Part shown: positions 1 through 4,529 of the stretch, piece after piece | Position numbering within the stretch: position 1 is the first letter of the stretch | Layout: each line of letters starts with the position of its first letter | Assembly (NCBI GenBank): GCA_002771615.1 | Contig: PCSD01000042.1 | Span: 1 to 5,198 of the forward strand | Length of the DNA: 5,198 nucleotides | Direction: 5' to 3' | Source of the DNA: Candidatus Falkowbacteria bacterium CG23_combo_of_CG06-09_8_20_14_all_49_15 | GTDB lineage: Bacteria; Patescibacteriota; Patescibacteriia; Patescibacteriales; UM-FILTER-48-10 | Notes under the pieces: generated by a model | The model's input: only the letters and a program-made list of their open reading frames with translations | Databases searched by the model: none | Told to the model about the DNA's origin: nothing | Position numbers and translations under genes: made by a program

Positions 1-273
1 AAATAGAAATTTTAGCTCTAGTTAGCTTCATATTGCCATTATAGCATAGAAGTATCTAGTCTAGAGCCTAAATTAAGGTGATCATAAATAATGGAAAACG
101 CGTAAAGATTAAATGGCTTTAACTCCTGGCATAATTTGAGATTCTCAATTATTAATCGCCCAACAATAGTTCGCGGAAATATGGAAAATTATGACGAATT
201 TTCGTATAGAGGCCGGATCTGCCAAACCCTGGCAATTTTACGCGCGGAATTATTGTGCGGCAGTTTTATTGAC
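1..273. other. AT-rich intergenic stretch, no gene seen
   Basis: All six frames are broken by frequent stops, and no tRNA or rRNA signature is visible. An open frame on the plus strand (from about 136) runs antisense into the 3' end of radC and has no recognisable protein character. Two weak inverted repeats are present: TGAGA/TCTCA around 137-146 and TGCCA/TGGCA around 220-234. Neither is followed by a convincing T-run on the minus strand, so I see no clear terminator for radC. Confidence 0.6.
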
Positions 274-927
274 TCAGCTTATGCTTCTAAAATCTTTATT
301 AGTGATAACCAGATGATCCGCCACTTCAATTCCGATCAGCTTCCCCGCCTCCTGCAATCGCTTTGTTAACTCCAAATCCGCCGCGCTCGGCTCTGAGCCC
401 CCGCTCGGATGATTATGCGCCACGATGATCGACGCGGCCAGATGCTCGATCGCCGGCTTGAATACCTCCCGCGGATGGACCAGGTTCGCGTTCAAAGTCC
501 CAATCGAGATCGTTTCCTTATGGATCAGCTGATTGCGCGCGTTCAGGTATAAAACGACGAAATGCTCCTTCTTGGCCGTGCGCAGTTCCTGAAGCTGGGC
601 CACCGCGTCCTTGGCGCTATTGATCGTCGGCAGATTATTGTCTTCAACTTCCAGCGCGCGTTTTACGAGTTCGAACGCGGCCATTAGCGCGCAGGCCTTG
701 CCCGAGTCAATGCCCCGGATCCGGATCATGTCCTCGTACTTCATGGCCAAAAGCTTTTTCATCGGCCATTTCCGCAAGATCTCCGCGGCCAGCTCCACGA
801 CGTTTTTCCCGGCCTGCCCGGTCCGTAAAATAATGGCCAGCAGTTCCTTGTCCTTTAATCCGGCCGGCCCGCGTTCGATTATTTTCTCTCTAGGGCGTTC
901 GTGCGCCGGCATGTCTTTAATGTTCAT
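274..927 (-). CDS. radC: RadC family JAB/MPN-domain protein
   Basis: A complete 217-residue protein, the usual RadC length. The N-terminal part (about 1-95) holds the helix-hairpin-helix region (IRGIDSGKACAL at 70-81), where the usual GIG reads GID. The C-terminal half is the JAB/MPN domain. Its metal-binding JAMM signature is complete: E121, H171 and H173 in HNHPSG, S181 and D184. The typical GTLNANLVHPREVF and ADHLVI stretches are also present. The ATG at 927 is preceded by a strong Shine-Dalgarno sequence, which fixes the start. RadC was once linked to DNA repair, but its biochemical role remains unsettled. The family is frequent on mobile and accessory DNA, which suits a position near a restriction locus. 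The gene is much GC-richer than the DNA on either side and stands alone, separated from the NYN remnant by about 450 bases of repeat-rich spacer. Confidence 0.95.
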   Translation of the reverse strand: MNIKDMPAHERPREKIIERGPAGLKDKELLAIILRTGQAGKNVVELAAEILRKWPMKKLLAMKYEDMIRIRGIDSGKACALMAAFELVKRALEVEDNNLPTINSAKDAVAQLQELRTAKKEHFVVLYLNARNQLIHKETISIGTLNANLVHPREVFKPAIEHLAASIIVAHNHPSGGSEPSAADLELTKRLQEAGKLIGIEVADHLVITNKDFRSIS

Positions 928-931
928 ACCC

Positions 932-938
932 CCTCCTT
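932..938 (-). promoter_or_regulatory. Strong Shine-Dalgarno of radC
   Basis: Reads AAGGAGG on the minus strand, four bases (GGGT) before the radC ATG. It is by far the best ribosome binding site in the window. The other genes have weak ones or rely on overlap with the gene before. Confidence 0.8.
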
Positions 939-966
939 AATATATTTTAAAAAATAAATGCTTCAA
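939..966 (-). promoter_or_regulatory. Possible radC promoter (weak call)
   Basis: On the minus strand TTGAAG (961-966) and TATATT (939-944) lie 16 bases apart and resemble -35 and -10 boxes. The problem is position: transcription from this -10 would begin inside or after the Shine-Dalgarno sequence. The true -10 may therefore be a little further upstream in the same AT-rich run (for example TAAAAT). I support an AT-rich promoter region here, not these exact boxes. Confidence 0.25.
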
Positions 967-989
967 ACTTTTAAAAAACATCCCAGGGG

Positions 990-1065
990 TTCGGGGGTCG
1001 ATTTGAGCGCCCCGGCCAAAGGCCCGAAGCTAAATCAATATGATAGCTCAAGTGAGACCCCCGAA
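990..1065. repeat. Large nested inverted repeat (10-bp GC-rich outer stem)
   Basis: TTCGGGGGTC (990-999) pairs perfectly with GACCCCCGAA (1056-1065). Inside it TTGAGC (1003-1008) pairs with GCTCAA (1046-1051). Further in are GGCC-AAA-GGCC (1014-1024) and an AGCTA/TAGCT pair (1029-1033 with 1044-1048), which competes with the second stem. A single transcript or extruded strand could form a branched structure of about 76 bases. No T-run follows in either direction, so it does not look like a simple terminator. Confidence 0.7.
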
Positions 1066-1074
1066 ACTTCTTTG

Positions 1075-1100
1075 TTACTTTCTTGGTTACAAGAAAGTAA
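1075..1100. repeat. Perfect 11-bp hairpin
   Basis: TTACTTTCTTG (1075-1085), loop GTTA (1086-1089), then CAAGAAAGTAA (1090-1100). The arms match without error. It lies 9 bases from the end of the nested repeat at 990-1065, so the two probably belong to one repeat unit. Hairpins of this style recur in intergenic DNA of some bacterial groups; whether this one is repeated in its genome cannot be seen here. Confidence 0.75.
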
Positions 1101-1176
1101 ACCCGCCCGCCTGGCAGGGCAATAAGACAAAAGGTTATATTTCATAGCAAGTGATCCAAAATTTTTATCAAGCGAG

Positions 1177-1194
1177 TCCCGTCGAATGACGGGA
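1177..1194. repeat. 7-bp GC-rich hairpin
   Basis: TCCCGTC (1177-1183), loop GAAT, GACGGGA (1188-1194), perfectly paired. It lies two bases before the T/A hairpin at 1197-1214. On the plus strand the GC-rich stem is followed by GTACTTTTTT, so a terminator for plus-strand transcription is possible, but no plus-strand gene is present to need one. Confidence 0.55.
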
Positions 1195-1196
1195 GT

Positions 1197-1214
1197 ACTT
1201 TTTTCTAAAAAAGT
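1197..1214. repeat. 8-bp A/T hairpin with 2-base loop
   Basis: ACTTTTTT (1197-1204), CT, AAAAAAGT (1207-1214). It is adjacent to the GC-rich hairpin at 1177-1194; the pair may act as one terminator-like or repeat-end structure. Confidence 0.45.
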
Positions 1215-1305
1215 GCAAGATTAAAAACAAAACTTTTTTATTTTTATATTATCCTGCCTTAAATCTACCATTCCCCCCCTCTAAAAAATCAATTCATTCG
1301 CAAAA

Positions 1306-1340
1306 ATTAAAAAAGAATGGCCGCCCTGTTCTTTTTTAAT
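1306..1340 (-). terminator. Possible bidirectional terminator after the NYN remnant
   Basis: A perfect 12-bp inverted repeat, ATTAAAAAAGAA (1306-1317) and TTCTTTTTTAAT (1329-1340), surrounds an 11-base GC-rich loop (1318-1328). On the minus strand the distal arm supplies a T-run that continues into AATTTTTG, as expected for termination about 40 bases past the NYN stop codon. The symmetry means it could also act on plus-strand transcripts. The stem itself is A/T-rich, which makes it weaker than a classic terminator. Confidence 0.45.
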
Positions 1341-1379
1341 CCAAACCTCCCCGAGTGAGAAAAAAAATAATAAGTAGAA

Positions 1380-1865
1380 TTACGACGAAGAAGGTTCTCT
1401 GAGGGGCTGGTCCCGAAGAGAGCCTTTTTCATTTCCTCTATTCTTATATTCCAGCTTCTTGCGTAAAAAATTTACAAAATGCAGGATATTATTTTGCGGA
1501 GTGCTTAACCTGTCAAGCAGGCTTGAATAACTATAAAAATTAGGGACCAACACTTTTTTAAATTTATTTTTACCGATAAGATACTCTATCAGGCAATAAA
1601 AATCTCCGTCGCCGGAAACGATCAGGGCCTCATTATAATTATCATACTCTATTATTGAATGTAATACCAATTCTGCATCAACATTCCCCTTAATTTTTCC
1701 GTCTTTCAATGATAATGTCGGCTTAAAAACGCAAATAAAGCCAAGCTCTTGCAGTTTAGTATACATTGCCTGATTACCCGGCTTGAAACCGATAAACAAA
1801 AAGGCTTTTTCAATTCCATGTTCGAGTCTAGAATCTAACGCAACATATTTGGCGCGAAGCGCCAA
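1380..1865 (-). pseudogene. NYN (LabA-like PIN-fold) nuclease domain, N-terminus missing
   Basis: The reading frame gives 161 residues from a TTG at 1865, but that start lies inside a palindrome and the first 16 residues look unrelated to the family. Clear NYN sequence begins at about residue 17 (GIEKAFLFIGF, near 1817). It continues through KGNVDAEL (D63) and SGDGDF (D86, D88) to PNFYSYSSLLDRL and a basic end. In this PIN-fold family the active site also needs an N-terminal Asp in a strand like FIDGxN, about 45 residues before this point. It is absent here, so an active nuclease is unlikely. Intact relatives are predicted metal-dependent ribonucleases. The frame is closed upstream by TAG at 1884-1886, no Shine-Dalgarno is present, and no missing N-terminal piece was found nearby. 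A short working protein from the TTG cannot be excluded. Confidence 0.75.
1387..1430 (+). repeat. 14-bp stem overlapping the NYN 3' end
   Basis: GAAGAAGGTTCTCT (1387-1400) can pair with AGAGAGCCTTTTTC (1417-1430) as plus-strand RNA, with two G-U wobbles, and GGG/CCC in the loop can add pairs. On the minus strand the wobbles become A-C mismatches, so the fold favours plus-strand RNA. It ends in TTTTTC and could terminate antisense transcription entering the NYN remnant. On the minus strand the same bases encode the last residues of the NYN frame. Confidence 0.4.
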
Positions 1866-1881
1866 ATATGGTAAGTTGGAT
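1833..1881. repeat. Long imperfect palindrome, attC-like ends
   Basis: The core is a perfect 12-bp stem, CATATTTGGCGC (1844-1855) and GCGCCAAATATG (1859-1870), with a GAA loop. Outside it are four unpaired bases on each side (GCAA, GTAA). Beyond those a second 7-bp stem forms: ATCTAAC (1833-1839) with GTTGGAT (1875-1881), one G-T wobble. The outer boxes fit the integron attC patterns RYYYAAC and GTTRRRY, and an unpaired spacer inside the R-box stem is also an attC trait. Against attC: it is only 49 bases long, the inner stem lacks extrahelical bases, and no integrase is present. It sits between two truncated genes. An IS200/IS605-type end or another hairpin repeat is an alternative. Confidence 0.6.
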
Positions 1882-1893
1882 TCCTATGATAAA

Positions 1894-2052
1894 TTATAAA
1901 AGATTAAATGATTTGGAGCGAGAAGATATCAGCCTGCCTGCCCTCTCGGATGCTTTTTTGTGCTTGGTACCGAATACCATTATCAAATCTGCCTTCTCTG
2001 GTTTAGGTTCTATAAACATATATTCTGTTATTTTCTTGAAATCATTTTCCAT
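1894..2052 (-). pseudogene. Truncated N-terminus of a YdcF/DUF218 family protein
   Basis: A 52-residue frame starts with ATG at 2052 and overlaps the end of the preceding gene by 11 bases (ATGGAAAATGA). Residues 1-41 read like the beginning of a DUF218 protein: an opening helix (ITEYMFIEP), then EKADLIMVFGT at 19-29, the first beta strand that normally reads KADAIVVLGG, then HKKASERAGRL at 31-41, like the helix leading to LYKEG. After residue 41 the sequence (ISSRSKSFNLL) no longer fits and stops at 1894. Family members are usually 150-250 residues, so most of the gene is missing. Neither other frame downstream restores it, so this is a deletion or replacement rather than a simple frameshift. 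The break lies near 1930, close to the attC-like palindrome. It was probably the third gene of the Nudix operon. Confidence 0.6.
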
Positions 2053-2656
2053 AATCTTTACCACAATACTCTTCCAGTTCAGCCATTACCATCTGAACTG
2101 ATTTATAAGGATTAGCTGGCAGAGAATTAATATATTTATATCTTTTATACTTTGGCTCCCATAATCTGGCTAGCATATTATTCAAGCTTACGAAAAGAGC
2201 TTGGAGTATTCGATCAGCTTGCTCGGGCTTCAGTCTCTCTGACTTATATTCAGGGACACGGATATGAACAGTCAACGGTCCGAGTTCATTTATGAACATT
2301 CTTACTGCCGCATAACGGACTGTACCGCTTTTATGTTCAAGAAGTTGAAAGAGCCAAGGGAAAAGAAAATCTGGTTGTACTTCCCTGTCATGTAAATAAT
2401 AAATAACTGATACGGCAGAAACAAAATTCTCCTGTCGCCAAGATTCTGTTATTATTACGTAATTACCGGGCGCGCTATTAACTATATTTTTAATATCACC
2501 AAACTTATTACCGCTCCCCCGTGAACTATACAATAGCCTTCTGACTTTGCGAGCCGCTAAACGACTGTCTTCTTTCTCACCGCTCAAAATAACATCAAAA
2601 CATTCCTTGATTGTATTTAAGTATGTGTTGTTTTTGTTCTCTGTAATGCCAGTCAT
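2042..2656 (-). CDS. Helical HEAT-like protein of unknown function
   Basis: A 204-residue, apparently complete protein that I cannot assign to a named family. It looks all-helical and soluble, without a signal peptide or membrane segment. The part around 96-127 (FLFPWLFQLLEHKSGTVR, then YAAVRMFINELGPL) has the look of a HEAT-type helical pair. The C-terminal part carries YKRYKYINSLPANPYKSVQ (170-188) and ends ELEEYCGKDYGK; such well-defined aromatic and proline motifs suggest a conserved family, not random sequence. The ATG at 2656 lies 10 bases after the second stop (2667) of the Nudix frame, and its TGA overlaps the ATG of the YdcF remnant, so it is the middle gene of an operon. Its Shine-Dalgarno is weak. 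A scaffold or binding role would be a guess. Confidence 0.75.
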   Translation of the reverse strand: MTGITENKNNTYLNTIKECFDVILSGEKEDSRLAARKVRRLLYSSRGSGNKFGDIKNIVNSAPGNYVIITESWRQENFVSAVSVIYYLHDREVQPDFLFPWLFQLLEHKSGTVRYAAVRMFINELGPLTVHIRVPEYKSERLKPEQADRILQALFVSLNNMLARLWEPKYKRYKYINSLPANPYKSVQMVMAELEEYCGKDYGK

Positions 2657-2666
2657 ACACTTATTA

Positions 2667-3200
2667 TCACAAATTCAATGTTTCTTTCAGTTTATTAGTT
2701 TTTTTGATTAGCCAAACACTATCCACTGAATTAAAAAACTTCTTCTCATATATACCATCCAAAGGAATCCACTCAGGCATATTAGCATATTACTGTTCAG
2801 TGTCGTATAAATTATCCTTTGTTAACTCTCCGCCCACTTTCTTTACCAGATAGTACATCATAACCGCATTCCAATATTGCCCCTTATACTTATCCGTATT
2901 ATCTGGATTAAAAAAATCAGTCTCACAGTGAACAGGCATTACCGGCTCTACTTCGATTCCAGTCTCTTCAATAAATTCCCTTTTCAAAGCTTCCTTAATG
3001 GTTTCATCTATCTCAATTCCTCCAACAGGGAAATCATAACCATCCCACTGACGAGACAAAAGGATTTTTTCACCTTCAATTAATACGCCATAGACAGAAG
3101 GCCGAAACCTAAACTTATCTAGCGATGCTTCACTCTCTTTACCATGTACATCGCGACATTTTATTATCTTTATTTTATTTGTCATAAAATTTATTATCAT
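2667..3200 (-). pseudogene. Nudix hydrolase interrupted by in-frame TAA
   Basis: From ATG 3200 the frame gives 136 residues up to TAA at 2790-2792, then continues in the same frame for 40 more to TGA at 2667. The Nudix box is intact: G60, E66, R74-E75, E78-E79, G81 (G-x5-E-x7-REF-x-EE-x-G-I), so the Mg-binding catalytic helix is present. The part after the TAA reads YANMPEWIPLDGIYEKKFF and then SVDSVWLIKK, typical of the last strand and helix of Nudix proteins. The stop thus replaces one internal codon; GAA (Glu) or CAA (Gln) are single-base neighbours. Nudix enzymes hydrolyse nucleoside diphosphates linked to another group; the substrate is not predictable here. Losing the last strand and helix probably destabilises the fold. 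Sequencing error or readthrough are alternatives. The next gene begins 10 bases after 2667, which supports 2667 as the original end. Confidence 0.85.
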
Positions 3201-3207
3201 TATTCTA

Positions 3208-3215
3208 CCCTACCT
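3208..3215 (-). promoter_or_regulatory. Shine-Dalgarno of the Nudix gene
   Basis: Reads AGGTAGGG on the minus strand, seven bases before ATG 3200. The alternative in-frame ATG at 3185 (MTNKIK) has only AT-rich sequence before it, so 3200 is preferred as the start. Confidence 0.5.
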
Positions 3216-3248
3216 AATCAAGGCGCCTGCTAAAATCAAGTCGCTTGT

Positions 3249-3280
3249 CCCTGAAATTAAAAACTTCTTTAATGCTAGGG
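3249..3280. repeat. Weak hairpin between HEPN-like and Nudix genes
   Basis: CCCT (3249-3252) pairs with AGGG (3277-3280), and ATTAAA (3256-3261) with TTTAAT (3268-3273), around a symmetric internal loop of three bases each side. It lies in the 85-base gap after the HEPN-like stop, so it could end that transcript. No T-run follows on the minus strand, so termination is not well supported. Confidence 0.3.
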
Positions 3281-3285
3281 TCATA

Positions 3286-3813
3286 TTATTTTTTTGAAAT
3301 ATTAATAATCGTATGATTATTATCTAAAATTGTGCTTGAATTATCTAGAAACTTTTTAACAATAGAAATACTTAACATGTAAAACGGGAGTAAATTAAGC
3401 AATTTTATATTTCCTACTTTATAAAAAACAGGTGATGAGTTTCCGCCAATATCAAGCCCAACTCCGTAAGACAAAACAGCGTTATGCGAGAGAAGGTTTC
3501 TGTATTTATTATAAAGATCCTTGATGTCTTCGGCGGACAGATTTAAATTATAATATTCTTTGTGATTCAATATATTAAAATGTTTCTCGGTATTACCAGC
3601 TCCTATCACATAGGAACCGATACTATTTGCAACTGATAACAATAACAAGGCCGATGGATAACCCAGGCATCCTGGAGATCCCCAAATATTCTCATCTTTA
3701 TGATAATCGATACATTGCTTTGCCGCTATAAGCATTTCCGGTAATGATTCATTTAGCATTGATTTTAGATCAGGATGTATCGCCATATATTTATATACTA
3801 AATATTCCTCCAC
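3286..3813 (-). CDS. Helical protein with HEPN-like R-N-x3-H motif
   Basis: A 175-residue protein from a GTG start. I cannot name its family. It is largely helical. A hydrophobic helix (YPSALLLLSVANSIGSYVIG, 52-71) is followed by a polar helical region with KDLYNKYRNLLSHNAVLS. Here R105-N-L-L-S-H110 matches the R-x4-6-H motif of HEPN-domain RNases, including the polar residue after Arg. HEPN proteins are common RNA-cutting effectors in toxin-antitoxin and phage-defence loci. The gene overlaps the metalloprotease end by 16 bases, so it probably belongs to the hsdR transcript, yet it is clearly AT-richer than the two genes before it, suggesting separate acquisition. The GTG is the first possible start after an in-frame TGA at 3817-3819. 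The next ATG (3786) would remove nine residues and the overlap; GGAGG lies 20 bases before it, too far for a normal site. HEPN assignment rests on motif and helical character only. Confidence 0.7.
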   Translation of the reverse strand: MEEYLVYKYMAIHPDLKSMLNESLPEMLIAAKQCIDYHKDENIWGSPGCLGYPSALLLLSVANSIGSYVIGAGNTEKHFNILNHKEYYNLNLSAEDIKDLYNKYRNLLSHNAVLSYGVGLDIGGNSSPVFYKVGNIKLLNLLPFYMLSISIVKKFLDNSSTILDNNHTIINISKK

Positions 3814-4529
3814 TCCTCATGCGAAAGAATAAAGCGGTTAAGCTCGGCTTTGAGGCTGCGCCACTTTGGCAAGTAATTCGATAACAGTTTAACGAAGCGC
3901 TCGCTGTGATTCTTTTCGATCAGGTGCAGGAGCTCATGGACAACGACATACTCGGTGAAATCCACCGGCTTCTTGGCCAGCTCAAGGTTTAGCCAGACGC
4001 GGCCGGCTTTGTGGTTGCAGGTTCCCCAGCGGGTCTTCATCTTCTTGATGCCGAATTGCCGGACAGTCACGCCGATCTTCGGCTCCCACTTTTTTATCAG
4101 CTTGTCCGCTTCCTGGCGCAATTCTTCGCGATACCACTCAGACATAACCTCGTCGCGTTTCTTGATCGTGCTCTTAGCCGGTACCTGCAAGATGATCTTC
4201 TTCTTGCCTTTCAAACTAACGCTCATCGGCTTATTATCATTAACGACTTCCAGGATATAGCGCTGTCCCCAAAAATAATGGCTTTCTCCGCTCACGTATT
4301 TGCGCGGTGCCTGTCTGGTCTGGCCTTGGAACTTTGCTCTCTGCTTGTTTATCCAGGGAATGCGCATCGCGAGTAGCATCCGGATCGCCTCATCGCTCAT
4401 ATGCACCGGCGCGGATACGCGGATCAATCCGTCCGGTGGCAAGATGGCCAGGTGCAGATTCTTGATCGGCCGGCGTCTGACCAGGACCGGCAGTTGGCCG
4501 AGTTGTATTTTATACGATTCAATATTCAT
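3798..4529 (-). CDS. YgjP-like zinc metalloprotease (DUF45/COG1451)
   Basis: A complete 243-residue member of the YgjP/DUF45 family (often annotated M48 or SprT-like metallopeptidase), at the long end of normal length. The zinc site is clear near the C-terminus: VVVHELLHLIEKNHSERF gives H198, E199 and H202 of HExxH plus H208 as probable third ligand. The conserved MKTRWGTCN (W168) and VWLNLELAK blocks come before it. The N-terminal half is the usual beta-rich YgjP region. I start it at ATG 4529, which overlaps the hsdR stop by 11 bases (ATGAATATTGA); 14 further upstream residues are open but lie within hsdR in another frame. The family is often found beside type I restriction genes, and the overlap implies co-translation with HsdR. 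Whether it cleaves HsdR or another protein is unknown. Cytoplasmic: no signal peptide. Confidence 0.9.
   Translation of the reverse strand: MNIESYKIQLGQLPVLVRRRPIKNLHLAILPPDGLIRVSAPVHMSDEAIRMLLAMRIPWINKQRAKFQGQTRQAPRKYVSGESHYFWGQRYILEVVNDNKPMSVSLKGKKKIILQVPAKSTIKKRDEVMSEWYREELRQEADKLIKKWEPKIGVTVRQFGIKKMKTRWGTCNHKAGRVWLNLELAKKPVDFTEYVVVHELLHLIEKNHSERFVKLLSNYLPKWRSLKAELNRFILSHEEWRNI

Larger units (their letters stand above)
928..1379. other. Non-coding spacer rich in inverted repeats
   Basis: This 450-base gap has no credible gene in any frame. It alternates GC-rich blocks (981-1065, 1100-1120, 1176-1194) with poly-A/poly-T tracts and carries five separate inverted repeats, listed individually. 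The density of structure suggests a dispersed intergenic repeat family, or structured transcribed RNA, rather than plain spacer. No tRNA arm set or known riboswitch core was recognised. Confidence 0.6.

Noticed and set aside
136..369. Open plus-strand frame overlapping the radC 3' end
   Set aside because: It runs antisense to conserved radC codons, lacks a ribosome binding site, and its translation resembles no protein family I know.
611..940. Plus-strand frame across the start of radC
   Set aside because: It is the antisense shadow of the GC-rich radC sequence and has no recognisable motif.
1177..1214. CRISPR-like repeats
   Set aside because: The neighbouring hairpins differ in sequence and no unit repeats at regular spacing anywhere in the window.
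1228..1275. Tiny minus-strand frame starting at an ATG near 1270 after a G-rich run
   Set aside because: It encodes only 16 residues of low-complexity sequence in an A/T-rich spacer, so it is most likely chance.
1811..1835. GTTCGAGTC, resembling a tRNA T-loop, suggesting a tRNA fragment or phage attachment site
   Set aside because: The flanking five bases on each side do not pair, and no acceptor, D or anticodon arm is present.
1868..2101. Plus-strand frame of 77 codons
   Set aside because: It lies opposite the YdcF remnant and the end of the 204-residue gene, whose minus-strand frames are supported by family-like sequence and start/stop overlap.
2790..2792. Reassigned stop codon as explanation for the Nudix interruption
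   Set aside because: The interrupting codon is TAA, whereas known Patescibacteria reassignment concerns TGA, which here clearly works as a stop for hsdR, radC and the 204-residue gene.
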